Below are positions 11,846-24,326 of a stretch of 64,000 nucleotides of DNA, piece after piece. This DNA is from Pinus tabuliformis. Taxonomy: Eukaryota; Streptophyta; Pinopsida; Pinales; Pinaceae. The stretch lies in the NCBI GenBank assembly GCA_031772625.1, contig CM062819.1, positions 1,235,062,955 through 1,235,126,954 on the forward strand. Reading direction: 5' to 3'. Under the pieces are notes generated by a model that did not search any database, was not told where the DNA came from, and worked only from the letters and a program-made list of their open reading frames with translations. The first letter of the stretch is position 1. Each line of letters opens with the position of its first letter. The translations under genes and the position numbers were made by a program.

Positions 11846-14800
11846 GTTAATGTAGAGTTATCACCAAATTGGTTTGTGTGTAATAATTCTACTACCCCAT
11901 CTTAACAATATAGGCATTCAAAATAAATATTATTTTATTTAACCACTTCAACACAATATTTAACGTATAATACCTCTTGGTGTTATGGTTTAAAAATCAA
12001 TTGAAAATTGGCTTGAATTAATCAATCCAACACAAGGTCGATATGAAATGCCTCTTGAAATTTAATTCAATAGATAATTTAATCTGCAATCCTCTTAACA
12101 TTTTGGTTTTAAAATAAATTGAATATAAACTTGAATGAAATGTCTCTTTGGCACTTAGATTATGGAGCTAATTCAATGTTGGGTTGAATGAGTCTAGCAT
12201 ACACAACTTCATTGGTTATGACCTCTATATCAAGGATATTTAACATAGTTCTTATTTCAAAATGGCAAGGACAAGTTAGTTAACATTCATACTTTTTTCA
12301 ACAAAATTTAATGCTATTTTGCATGCTCGACCACAATGGTGAACATTCATACTGTATTCACTAAGATTTACAACAAATTTTTACATGTTCACATACATAC
12401 ATACATATTAGAGAAAGAGTTAGGCTTCGATTCACTCCATTGTAGTATTATAATTTTCGTAATAAAAATAAAAATAATTTCTCTAATTAAAATACATTAT
12501 CCAATTATTTATGAAATATATATTTATTTGTTAATTGGGTTTAGGTTCGGTGGTTGGGAGAAATGTTGTTATACTTTCCACCTAGGTTAAATTACTGCAT
12601 GTGACATATTGAACTCATAATGGGTTTTTTCTTGTCATGCCTTTGAGCCTTTGTATTCCATAGTAAATAACAATAATACTAAAATAATTATAATTTGGGT
12701 CGATACAAAATGAGAACAAAGATATCATATAAAATGTCTCTACTTGAATACACAATATGATTCAATAACAACAATACTTATTAACAAAGTAAATTTATAT
12801 GAATTACTATACATTGATTTTTTACTTATACTTTGAATTGCAAGCCCAAATCCCTCCTTGTGTCATCTTGTTAATCATTAGATAGTCCATCGGTTGACCA
12901 CCCTACTAATTTGCATGTTTCTCACTACACATGGATCCTCTCCACAAACCAAAGGATCCCAAGCAATTTTGCATGTGCCAAGATGGACATAGATAGGGAT
13001 GTCTAGATGGGTGGATGCCTTATGATTCTCTTGGATGGAGATATCTAATGTACATGATTTATGTAATTTTGTATTATTTTTTTCATTTAGGAAAAATGGA
13101 AAAACATGCAGGTGGAGAATCATGTCATGCAAGACAAGAGAATGTGCCCCACTACTTATTTATCTATCTAAAGTGGGGAAATGATCTACTCACTAGAATT
13201 CTATGCTGTAGATGGAGGGTTGAATTTATATGAAAAGGAGAATCTACATGAAAGGTTATCTTGATGCTTGCTTCTTATCCTACCTTCCTTCTAGAAGGTA
13301 AGGTCCATATCTACCTTACTGGAAGTTTCCCATCATAATTGCATAATAAGTGACTCCAACCAAGGGTTGGTTTATATCACTCATAGTGACAATCAATTCA
13401 CATACGGTTGGAAATCAACATTAAAAAGAACTATCACAATGAGAAAGGAATTTCCCATTGATCGGTTGATTGGTCCCACCATGGGTGGCATGGGGTCATA
13501 TATTATATAGAATCCTCTAGTCACATTTCCTGAAGAAAGACAGATAATATAATAGAAGGGATTGATCAATCAAATAAATATTGAAGGGATTTATAGGGAT
13601 ACTCAATATTCTTTGTCTTGATAGTTTTTGTCATAGGGAGGTCTCCCCTCTATTCCACTCCGTATTCATCCTTCCTAGTCATTAGTGGTGAGTGGTGAAG
13701 AAGTATTGTTGACCTGCTTGCTAGAGAAATGGGTATCCTACTTCCATAAGGAAACCCAAGCTACAATGGGGTTGTATGAAAAGTACAATGCTATCAATTG
13801 AGAAAAGAGTGTAGCCATCAAGCTTACAAGGAAATGCCAACCTCAAGGACACTCTATAATAGGCTAAACTCACCAACAATTCACCAGTAGAAAAATTTTC
13901 ATTGTGACAACCATATAGTACCAAGGAGAAAAAAGTGTGTGAGTTCTTTAGCTCAAACCTTATTTTATAAGATTTATGGCTTAAGTCATTTGTCTTATTC
14001 ATGAGAAAATATGAACAAATTTAATTATTAATTCTTATTATCCACTTTCCCATTTGTCACTCATATGCACAAGTCCATACATACTTTTTCTTTTATATGA
14101 AATAATGATTATTCGTCACCCAACTACTACTCTTCTCATTTTACATCTCCTCTTTTTCTATTTGAGCAGATGCATACATAATCAATATTTTTTAAAATTA
14201 AATACCCTAATTAATATTTCTAAATTATATTACACCTCATGAGTGACAAAATTTGTGGCCTACCCTCAAGACAATATGAAACCTTTGGGTAAAAGCATCG
14301 TAAAGTTTTCAACTTAATACATGGAAAATGAGTGCTAATAGGTGGAAACATGGATGTTGTTCCTCCTTTCCCATCCATATTAGGCACATCTTCTATACAA
14401 CCCCATTATTGATTTATGGTTTTATTATTAAACATATTCCATGTGCTTACACATGCTAGAGTTAATATATTAAATAGTCCCATTATCATAAATTAAAAAC
14501 TTATCATTAATCACGTGACATGTCCTAACTCAATCCAAAGTTCATACGATGTTGACATAATCTCATTTTAATGTGCACCTATGGCTTCCCTATCACACTA
14601 GGAAAACTATCAATAACATCTAGAAATTATGCATCTTAAATATATATACAAAATTTCAAGATTTCATAACCATGTGGATCAATACCATCAATTATGTCAT
14701 TTTACTATACAACTTATCCATCCACATTTTTCATATAAACATTAAAACAAAATTCATTCAAAAATACAATTATGCAAATTAAAGTCAATCCAAAATAGTA

Positions 14801-16194
14801 AAAAGAGTTCAAACTTCATCATCATAACATATATCAATAAGCCATGTCATTTTATAGTCAAAATGGCCTTAAATAATATGATCTAATTAATAAAACTAGT
14901 CAAAGCAAAAGAGGGCACTACAACAAGCCCTAATTTGGTGGTTTTGGGTTTGAAACATTCTAGACCTAATTTGAGGCATCAAACGACATTTCTAATGGTC
15001 AAAACATTACAAGCATAACTTAACCCCTCAATATTGTTCTACACACTAAAATATTTCCAAAAGAGCAAAAATGATTTTAATTTGAGTTCATAAGTGAAAG
15101 ATATTACCTCTCACGAGTTTATATACCTTATTGACCACCATGTACCGGGTGGATGCTACAACAAACCCCATTGCTCACAAATGCGGGGCTAATCATTATG
15201 GACTTTCAATTTTCTCCAAGGTCCAAAACCATAAGACTAATTGAGGGTTGAGGATTCAAAAACCCTAACGCTAACCCTAAATGACTATAAAGTTATGTTA
15301 AATACTAGGTTTCTAGGAAGAGAAGGGGTCCCATTCTTTTAGTATTGTTATTGTTACATAGTTGAGTAGAGAATATAGGAATGAGTTATTGAAGCATAAT
15401 AGAGGAGGTAGAAGATTATATAACATCCATTCAAGCCCTAATGTCCAAGGAAACTACATAGAGAGTGACCCTTTCTTTGTATTTTCACTTCTTAAATGAG
15501 GAAAAGGGAGAAGAACATGGGCCTCACCTTCTAGATGAGTTTTCTCCTGTATTAGGTTTCCTATATCACATATTGTGCTTATTTTTGAGGATGATGTGTT
15601 CATTTGCTTTTTTTTTTTCATTTTGTTTTTTTTTTATTTCCATAAAAATGAGATCTAATTTAATAATAGTAAATTTGATATCTACGAGAATAAACTACAT
15701 AATAAAAAAATTCTATACATTGTAAGATATATTGTGATGAATTGTTCCAATGAAATATCCATGATAGTTTAAAAATTATATTAATATTGGAGTAGTTTCT
15801 TTGGGATTTTTGTGGGAATTACAAGATATAGGAATTGAGACTTAAGAAGGAAGTTCTATGATTAAGAAATTGGCTTAAGAAGGAAGTTGTAGAACTATAG
15901 CCATTACAAATAAGTCTAGTCATAACAACCCATAGGTTGAGGTAGGAGAGAGACTTGTGAAGTTGTAATAGAAATTCATTGATATTTCTCGCAATATGAG
16001 CCTCCTTACGACGACTCCAGTCAACAAGTTTGGACCATTCAGGTAGGTTTTTATTTCTAACATAGAAGTTGGATCCAAAAAAGGAGTTGAGAAAAGATCT
16101 ATAGAAATTGTAACCAAGTTCAACTGTCATCACTTCTTCACAATCTATAATATAAATGGAAACATAAGTGGACATCAAACCCTACCAAGGTGAG
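11846..16194. other. Unrecognised AT-rich DNA
   Basis: No recognisable gene. Around 11970-12200 there are degenerate repeats of about 50 bp beginning CCTCTTGG or TCTCTTTGG and containing a TTGAAT core. The minus-strand frame at 13721-14002 (93 codons) and plus-strand frame at 15465-15725 (86 codons) carry no motif and lie in AT-rich context. Confidence 0.4.
15819..16178 (-). other. Unrecognised 119-codon open frame
   Basis: This is the longest open frame between 11.7 and 25 kb. I do not recognise the product. It contains a charged segment (LPEWSKLVDWSRRKEAHIAR, about residues 45-64) followed by a hydrophobic and serine-rich end. It stops 17 bp before the left target duplication of the SINE. 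It may be a fragment of a decayed retroelement protein, or chance. Confidence 0.2.
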
Positions 16195-16207
16195 ATTGAT
16201 GTTGTTT

Positions 16208-16413
16208 TTTTAGTGTGGTTCATAGATGTTAGCTAGTTTCTACATCTATGGGAAAATCCAGGCAGATTAACTCGAAGGGATCTACCCATTATCCAAACTA
16301 GCAAGGCCTAACCCCAAGGGAATTGAGGAGATTTGACCTTGTGACCTCCCAATTGGAGAGGTACTTAGCAACGAGAACTCAACTAATTGAGCTATCCCTT
16401 GGGGCTTGGTGAT
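16208..16413 (-). mobile_element. tRNA-derived SINE, about 206 bp
   Basis: On the minus strand the insert begins CCAAGCCCCAAGGGATAGCTC. TAGCTCAATTAGTTGAG resembles the internal RNA polymerase III A box, and GGTCAAATC about 50 bp later fits a B box. The insert ends in CTAAAAAAAC. It is flanked by a 13-bp direct repeat, ATTGATGTTGTTT, at 16195-16207 and 16414-16426, which extends to 19 bp with one mismatch. Both pol III boxes, the short A tail and the target duplication fit a SINE mobilised by LINE proteins. I cannot name the family. Confidence 0.78.
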
Positions 16414-16512
16414 ATTGATGTTGTTTAGGTGAATAATTGGTTGCAATAGTTAGAATTTTAGTTCAATGTCCATAAATATTGAAGAAAAGAAAATTATTTT
16501 ATTTTCCTAACA

Positions 16513-16749
16513 AAATTAGAAGGCCATGCACTAATTTAGTGGGAAATATATACAAAGACACTTAGGCTGGAGGATGATCCACCAATAACCAAGTGGGAAG
16601 TGTTTAAAACCCTTATTAAGTCCTATTTCTACCATATTGGGTATGTAAATGACTAATGGATATATTAGCATCACTTCATGTAGAGACAATAGTAAAGTGT
16701 GCTAGAGTAAACCATTGAGTTTAGAAAAATGTCGACTATGTTGGTCCCA
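16513..16749 (+). pseudogene. Ty3/gypsy gag relic
   Basis: Reading the plus strand in one frame gives KLEGHALI, then after a stop WEIYTKTLRLEDDPPITKWE and further matches, ending in TIEFRKMSTML. The pattern KL.GHAL..W followed by W......L...Y is characteristic of the Retrotrans_gag family, the capsid domain of gypsy elements. At least seven stop codons break the 79-codon stretch. It ends 7 bp from the LTR at 16757, so the 4.18-kb element inserted into it or beside it. I could not follow the gag frame convincingly beyond 20937. Confidence 0.65.
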
Positions 16750-16756
16750 TTCCCAT

Positions 16757-18374
16757 TGTTAGCACTCAGAATGAACCTCAAGGCTAAGAAGAGGCAATTC
16801 TGAGGTAACCACAGACTAAGCTTTTGATCTGACATCTAGCCCTGCCAGACCAGAGAGGGCTCTCTCTTTGCCAACCGAGGGTGGTTGAAATAAATGAATC
16901 TTAGGCTAGCTATGAAGAATGAGGATTTGGTTGAAAATTGTGGGTCGAAAACAGCAAGAGAAGGGACCATTGGGCTATGGAATGGAGGCTAGCTTCTACC
17001 GGAAAACTTGGGGCAAAGTAAGCACAATGTTCAGCTAGATTAAAGATATAATGAGAGAAGAAAAGAGGAAAAATACCGTTACCCTACAAGCATCAATCAT
17101 GGGATGGATCTACAATGGCAACTTTAGAAGAAAGAGAAGCACAGGGTTACTCAACAGAGCATCTAACAGAGGATGGATTCTGAAAAGATAACCACTACAT
17201 TAAACAACATAATCATTGTGAAAGGAGCATCGTGCATGGATCGATTCCTAACACTTCCCTTAGAGAATTTTGTAAAAAAATTAGCAGAAAAAACAAAGCA
17301 TGGAAATGAATTTACAAGAAAAACATGCTGCACATTAAACACTGTGATGGATCCTAAGTTTAAAAAGCAGAGACTGCTCCAATAGAATAATATTCAGAAA
17401 ATTTCAAGCTTTACACAGTCCAATAGCAGATTTCCTCTGCTGAAAATTCAAACCATTTACACTCTGAAATTCATAAAATATATACAATTAGCTCATCCCT
17501 GTACCAAGGGAGTTGAGCTCAACCATCTCCCTAAAGATAGAAACAGTTACATTAAATTTCGACCGAATTTCTGAAAATAGGGGTGAAAGATGAACTCATA
17601 TCTATTGAACCATAACACCTGTTACAAAACTGAAAGATATTTTTGTAGATAAGGTCATGTTTGAGAAAAACCTCTCTCAAATTTTGGAAATTCATTTCCA
17701 GTTGCTCGGAATCTGTGCCACAAAATAATCTCTAAAACATGAAATCATTAAATATTTAAATATGTAAAAATAGGTTGTAAAGATCTAGTCAAATATTCCA
17801 ATTCACGACACTTATGAATAAAATGAAAGAGGTTTTTGTTATATGGCTTGTGGTTGAGAAAAAAATCCTTGGGTTTCTCAAAATTACTTTCCATCTATTG
17901 TAAAATGGCGCCGCACTACAATGACTAAAACACTGAAACAAATGCAAAATTTGTTTTGTTTTAATGTAAGCTTCAAATATCACTGCGTATCTCCCACATA
18001 GTAACACCTATGTATAAACAGAAGGAGGTTTTTGGTATTTGGTATGTGATTAAAAAAACCTCTTTCACTTTTGTAAAATTCATGTCCATTAATTTATAAA
18101 ATTATTTTGTAGTAAACTTGTCCCTGTGTGCAGCAAATGACCTCAAAACATGCATAACCAAGAACCAATCATTCATTTTGATCATATCTTCTGATCCAGG
18201 AACCAGTTTCAGGCGTGCAATATACCATTGGAAAGATATTTCTGAGCTAATTTTGATGAACATACTTAGGATATGATTTGCACTGAAACTCTTGTGGAAA
18301 ACATCTCTGAAAATTAGACATAGTAAGAGCCCATTTTGATCCCTGGTGACACGCTGCGAAGACTGGAACTAACA
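16757..18374 (-). repeat. 3' LTR of the 4.18-kb element
   Basis: This 1618-bp repeat pairs with 19336-20932 (1597 bp). The two differ by many substitutions and small indels, including sequence near 17445-17480 missing from the other copy. Open frames such as 17173-17385 recur in the other LTR at 19752-19949 and are LTR sequence, not genes. Confidence 0.85.
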
Positions 18375-18932
18375 ATGGCCTTATTGGGGATGGCATCTCC
18401 TTGGAGGTGTTAAGAACACCATAGACCAAGTGCCTCATCCATTGGGAAATATGGTCACAAACAGCTGCAAACCTGAACAACTTATACCAACCAAGAAAAC
18501 ACACATACTGCAACTTGTACATTAGGAAACTAAAACAAATGCCGAAAACTGAAATGTTGCTTTGGATAGCTTATTTATGTACAACCCTACCCCACTTTGC
18601 TACAAATCAATAGATCAAGTGATGTTGTAATGCCAAATTAACCAATCAAGCAACTGTGGAAACGATAATGCTAGGGAGTGCTTGAACCAGGACACAATTG
18701 GAAATGCTGACAGCCATACATGCACAAAATGAGTTTGGTTGTGTAAAAGAAAATCTGGTTTATCATTCAAACTGCAACAATAGGATCATAGAAACCAAAC
18801 CATGTCTGCTACCCTAACTCCTCGACATATGCTTCCAGCTGCAAATTGTTAATGCACACATCTACGGGAAACCCTATTGTTTCTTGTTTTGAAGGAAGAA
18901 GAGTTTCCAGGAGCCTTTTGGGATATCAAAAT

Positions 18933-19235
18933 TCATGACTTAATTTGAACATCTATATACTCAATCTCCTTCTCAAAATTCTCAACCACTAACTCAAAGA
19001 AACCAGTTTTACCGTTAAGAGGAAACTTCAAAGATCTCAAACATTGAAGCACGATAATGAAAAATACCTCATCTATTTCAATATCCACTAACTGATCTCT
19101 AACTTCTTTGAAAAATTCACAACACACAGGGTTTGCCACATACCCTACCATCTTATTTTAGTACATGAACGAATCAGTGAGCGCTGGAATCTCTGGATTG
19201 TGTTGGAGTAGCTAGGTGAATGTTTTAGCCTTCAT
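18933..19235 (-). pseudogene. Broken 101-codon ORF inside the 4.18-kb element
   Basis: From the ATG ending at 19235 a single frame runs to 18933 with two internal stops, one TAG near codon 8 and one TAA near codon 27. The second half (72 codons from 19151) is open. The product is acidic, with the segment EVRDQLVDIEIDEVFF in the middle and ENFEKEIEYIDVQIKS at its end. I do not recognise the family. Its place just after the 5' LTR and primer site, on the element's own strand, is where gag would begin, so it may be a truncated element protein. Confidence 0.4.
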
Positions 19236-19314
19236 ATGTGTCTAATTGTTGTCCACCATTAGTAACCAGATCTGCAACTTGAATTATATTTCCCGGAGAA
19301 GATCTGTCACCTCA

Positions 19315-19332
19315 TCCCCGGCAACAATGCTA
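19315..19332 (-). other. Decayed primer-binding site for tRNA-Asp
   Basis: The plus strand reads TCCCCGGCAACAATGCTA against the tRNA-Asp 3' end TCCCCGGCAACGGCGCCA. All four differences are transitions. The site lies 3 bp from the 5' LTR. Confidence 0.7.
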
Positions 19333-19335
19333 ATA

Positions 19336-20932
19336 TGTTAGCACTCAAAATGAACCTCAAGGCTGAGAAGAGGCAATTCTGAGGTAACCACAGACCAATC
19401 TTTTGATCTGGCATCTAGCCCTGCCAGACCAGAGAGGGCTCTCTCTTTTCCAACTGAGGGTGGCTGAAATAAATGAATCTTAGGCTAGCTATGAAGAACG
19501 AGGATTTGGTTGAAAATTGTGGGTCGAAAACAGCAAGAGAAGGGACCATTGGGCTATGGAATCGAGGCTAGTTTCTGCCAGCAAACTTGGGGCAAAGTAA
19601 GTGCAATGTTCAACTAGATTAAAGATATAATGAGAGAAGAAAAGAGGAAAAATATCGTTGCCCTATAGGCATCAATCAGGGGATGGATCTACAGTGGCAA
19701 CTTTAGAAGAAAAAGAAGCACAAGGTTACTCAACAGAGCATCTAACAGAGGATGGATTCTGAAAAGATAACCACTACATTAAACAACATAATCATTGTGA
19801 AAGGAGCATCATGCATGGATGGATTCCTAACACTTCCCTTAGAGAATGTTGTAACAAAATTAGCAGAAAAAACAAAGCATGGAAATGAATTTACAAGAAA
19901 AACATGCTGCACATTAAACACCGTGATGGATCCTAAGTATAAAAGGTAGAGACTGCTCCAATAAAATAATATTCATAAAAGTTTAAGCTTTACATAGTCC
20001 AATAACAAATTTCCTCTGCTGAAAAATTCGAACAATATATACAATTAGCTCATCCCTGTACTAAGGGAGTTGAGCTCAACCATCTCCCTAAAGATAGAAA
20101 CAATTACATTAAATTTCGACCGAATTTTTGAAAATAGGGGTGAAAGATGAGCTCGTATCTATTGAACCATAACACATGTTACAAAACTAAAATACATTTT
20201 TGTAGATAAGGTCATGTTTGAGAAAAACCTCTCTCAAATTTTGGAAATTCGTTTCCAGTTGCTCGGAATATGTTCCACAAAATAATCTCTAAAATAGGAA
20301 ATAATTAAATATTTAAATCTATAAAAATAGGTTGTAAAGATCTAGTCAAATATTCCAATTCACGATACCTATGAATAAACTAAAAGAGGTTTTTGTTATA
20401 TGGCTCGTTTTCAAAAAATACCTCCTTGGGTTTCTCAAAATTACCTTCCATCTGTTGTAAAATGGTGCCGCACTACAATGACTAAAATAGTAAAACAAAT
20501 GCAAAATTTGTTTTGTTTTAATGTAGGCTTCAAATATCACTGCATATCTCCCACATAGTAATAGCTGTGCATAAAATGAGGGAGGTTTTTGTTATTTGGT
20601 ATGTGATTGACAAAGACCTCTTTCATTTTTGTAAAATTCATGTCCATTACTTCAGAAACTGATTTTGTAGTAAACTTATCCCTGTGTGCAGCAAATGACC
20701 TCAAAACATGCATAACCAAGAATCAATCATTCATTTCGATCATATCTTCTGGTCTAGGAACCGGTTTTGGGCGTGCAATATACCATTGGAAATATATTTC
20801 TGATCTGCTTCTGATGAACATTCTTAGGATATGATTTGCACTGAAACTCTTGTGCAAAAAATCTCTGAAAACCAGACATAGTAAGAGCCCATTTTGATCC
20901 TTGGTGACAGGCTGCGAAGACTGGAACTAACA
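19336..20932 (-). repeat. 5' LTR of the 4.18-kb element
   Basis: This 1597-bp partner of 16757-18374 has identical terminal motifs. It is the 5' copy because the tRNA-Asp-like primer site adjoins it on the interior side. Confidence 0.85.
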
Positions 20933-20937
20933 CCCAT

Positions 20938-22006
20938 AATGACCCCATGAGAAAATCCAACACAATTACTAAATAAAAATAACAAAAACTAAATTCAATA
21001 GTACACATTAGAGTTTAGAAAAATGGTGAAAAGGTTGTGTATATCTCCCATAAAATGGTATACTTCAAGTAGAAACTAGTTGTGCATCTTTAATCATTCT
21101 TTTAATTTTAATTAAATGATGATCATGGTTGATTTATGGTTCTCCCTAGAGTTTCATCCCCACAATGACCCCATGAGAAAATACAATGCACAAAATAAAT
21201 ACCAATATCAATATGCAACTCCAACACTTAATAAAAAGGTGAAATTATCAATAAGAATGCCCACAACCCAATCAACATCATAGGTTTCCCACATCCATTA
21301 ATATTTGTAGGAGATGAAATTTAAATGAAAACATGAGAATTAGTTTTATCAAAATGTGGTGAATGAGACAAATACACCAATGCTAAAGCATTTAGGGAAC
21401 ACTGAGTAAAACAAAATTCAAGATTTAAGTATGTAGTAAGTATTTAACACCAATACAAGAGACACAATGCCAATTACATATTCTCATATACATGTAAATG
21501 AAGGATGACCCTAAGGAAGAAAGATGACAATGGTGCACTACGCATATTGCTTCTACAACCCATGTATGACCCCCAAACACACAAAATGACCCATATGATC
21601 CATGGAGAGAATGTCGGGGATGAGTATATCCTATAAGATGTCGATATGCAACAATACATCCTTAAAAAATAAGATGATGGGCTAAAAAAACCATGGCAAG
21701 AAAGCAAGGCCTTTTCCCCATCTCCTACAATTAATAAACAAAGAAAACTAGAATTGGAAACTCTCTACAATAGTGCATAGCCATACAATGACATCCATAG
21801 ATCTCCAATCTCATTCATAAACCAATGGTGGAGGAAGTAGTGTTGTTAACATTAATCTTAGGCAAACAAAAAGTGGAACAATGATAGAAGTCCTCAAGCA
21901 TAGGTGAGAGATGAACTCTCACACTTTAAAAAATTACGAAGCAACCATTAACTTAAAGTATCTTATATTAAAAGCATTGGCATCAATTAAAAATTAAGAA
22001 TTATCC
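20938..22006. other. Unrecognised DNA with a 19-bp direct repeat
   Basis: AATGACCCCATGAGAAAAT occurs at 20938-20956 and again at 21164-21182. With flanking bases the match is about 28 bp with two mismatches. The enclosed 207 bp shows no SINE or LTR hallmark. The rest of the segment contains no recognisable gene. Confidence 0.4.
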
Positions 22007-22499
22007 AATATAAGAGATTTTCATTGCACATAACATCAGTAACATAATGGAAACAATTATTTTACCTGAGGAAACCCATCAAAAATAAAATAAAATCATA
22101 TTTCAATAATAAGATGTACTATGTAGTTAGATGTATATCTATACATCTTCCTTTTCTTAGCAACAATCAATAAAAAACCCTCTAGGCGTGAAATTACAAG
22201 AAACAATAGGGAGAGTTGGGGTAATGGGAAGGCCAACATGCTCGAAATATAAGAGATCTCATTGCACATAACATCAATAACATAATGGACACAATTATTT
22301 TACCTAGGGAAACCCATAGGAAAAAACACTAGCATCAAATGGTTTACTCAATCATATTTCAGCAATAAGATGTACTATGTAGTTAAATGACTCTTTATAC
22401 ATCCTCCTTTCCTTAGCAACAATAAATAGAAAACCCTCTAGGAATGAAATGACAAGAAAAAATAGGGAGAGTTTGGGTAATGGGAAGGCCAACATGCTC
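22007..22499. repeat. Tandem duplication, about 240-bp unit
   Basis: AATATAAGAG starts unit one at 22007 and unit two at 22246. Both run through a similar series (TTGCACATAACATC, then AAGATGTACTATGTAGTTA, then CCCTCTAGG) and end in GGAAGGCCAACATGCTC at 22243 and 22499. Unit two is about 17 bp longer. The last 11 bp of unit two are also the first bases of the large inverted-repeat arm. Confidence 0.8.
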
Positions 22500-23979
22500 A
22501 ACCTTTCATTTCCCCATTGTCAGTCCTTCTCTCCTATTTTTTGTTTTCTATTCTTATTCAAGACATTATTTTTCCCCTTATTTGTCTCATTTAACTTTAC
22601 ATTGTCTTTTATGGCTTATATTGTCTTCTTTATTTCCCAACTTTCTTTTAGGTATCTAATCTTCTCTATTTGCCAACTTACATTTAGGTACTAATCCTTA
22701 CAACCATCCTCTTGGTTTAGACCCATTTTGGATTAACGACTTTCACATATGATGTCTATTTTGGGTGTCATTTATGTAAGGTGTGTGGCTTTATGTTCTT
22801 TATGCACTACTAAAGTTTATTTCTATAAATTTTCCTTCTAGTGGTTAAATTTTTCATTTTACATGGAAATGATTTTTCAAACATTCCAAGGGCATAAATT
22901 CTTCATCCAAATAGGATTTTACTTTTATTTTTTTCAAACTGCTCAATTTTGCAAGATCTATGTTCTTAATTGGTTAAATTTTCAAGAAAATGCTTTTATA
23001 TTTTCTCATATTTATATTGGGAACCTCATTAAGCCCTATTCCTAGGACTCACATAGAGGAATTTATTGTCTCCTACTTTTTGGCAAAACTTTTTCTATAG
23101 AATTGGACATGTCATTCACATGGTTAAATTATACCACTCAAATATAATTTGATGAGTTTATTCAAAATATGGAATATGTGTTCAGTTTTAGCTACCATTG
23201 AATCCACCATTGTCTTCACCAACATCATGGAAACTCACTACATATTTTCCAACCTACTCATCATTGCAAGATGTTATTCTATTGGTCATAACCTTTTAAT
23301 GGGGGACAGGGGGAGCATTTTTCTTTCTTTCATTATGTATCAATAAGCACGTTGATGTGTAATTATTGGGACTGCCTTTCTTTTCTTATGATGTCAAGTA
23401 TTTTATGAAATAACAATGAGATTCATTCCTTTATTTTGGGCACTTTATTTGACATATTGTTTGTTGGAGTCCATTATAGCAAAATCTAGCACTTGTTATA
23501 GCTCAAAATGTCACCCCTTTGGGCTCATTAGAGAAGAACAACATCTTGCAACTTAACATGAAAAAAATGGTCTATGGAAGCGTAAAAAAATTCCATGATT
23601 TGCGCCTTACCATGACACTAGTAGATAGAACTTCTAGGCTAAAAAATTCTCCAAATGGATTGATAGGGTGAACTAGAAGGCTAAAAGTGCTCCAATTGCA
23701 CCACAAAAGGAAACTAAAGTGGCAGTGTGAATGGATAAGAACAAATAGGGTTAAAGTCGATCACTTTCTATGGATAAGGATGAAAGAACCATACATGGTC
23801 AACATAGTGTCTAGGTTTAATGTGATTACTCCTCAAATATATCTATAAAAGCATTCCCATCCATGGAACAAAGGAGGAAATTTTTTTGTAACAAAGTTTT
23901 GTTGAAACACGAACCTATGGGCTTCCTTACAATAAGCCATGATCATTGTTCATCTTAACAGTGAAATTTGATGAGAGGG

Positions 23980-24312
23980 TGTTGGGTCCCTATAATACTA
24001 GTGATTACCCCATTACTATTATAGTTATACCCCTTATTTATATTGTTGTTCCCCTATTACCCCCATGTTGTTATTTATGTGCCCCATAAAATCCCTCTAT
24101 TGTTATTTTTGTGGCTTTATATTATTATTGTTAGGTCGGCTGGATTATATTGTGACTCCTTAGACTCCTATATATAGAAAGGAGGTTTTGTCATTTGTAT
24201 CATCCAAGAATTATTCATTTATGTAATGTAAAGGAGGTTTCCCCCTCAAAGAGGCTGGATTCTAAGGCGTTGATCTATCTTTTCTATCTTTTCTTGAGCT
24301 GGTTTCATAACA
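23980..24312 (+). repeat. 5' LTR of the gypsy element
   Basis: It begins TGTTGGGTCC and ends TTTCATAACA. TATATATAG at 24169-24177 is a good TATA-box candidate for transcription start a few tens of bases downstream. Confidence 0.95.
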
Positions 24313-24314
24313 TT

Positions 24315-24326
24315 TGGTATCAGAGC
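24315..24326 (+). other. Primer-binding site, initiator tRNA-Met
   Basis: TGGTATCAGAGC lies two bases after the 5' LTR and is the standard 12-base complement of plant initiator tRNA-Met, where minus-strand DNA synthesis starts. Confidence 0.93.

Larger units (their letters stand above)
16757..20932 (-). mobile_element. Non-autonomous LTR element, 4.18 kb, tRNA-Asp primed
   Basis: Two long direct repeats (16757-18374 and 19336-20932) start TGTTAGCACTCA and end GGAACTAACA, giving perfect TGTTAG/CTAACA termini. The whole is flanked by the 5-bp duplication CCCAT (16752-16756 and 20933-20937). Next to the right LTR, 19315-19332 matches the 3' end of plant tRNA-Asp in 14 of 18 positions, which places the 5' LTR on the right and the element on the minus strand. 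The 961-bp interior has no reverse transcriptase or integrase. It resembles large non-autonomous LTR derivatives that depend on a related element's enzymes. A solo LTR of the same family sits at 56372-58747. Confidence 0.85.
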
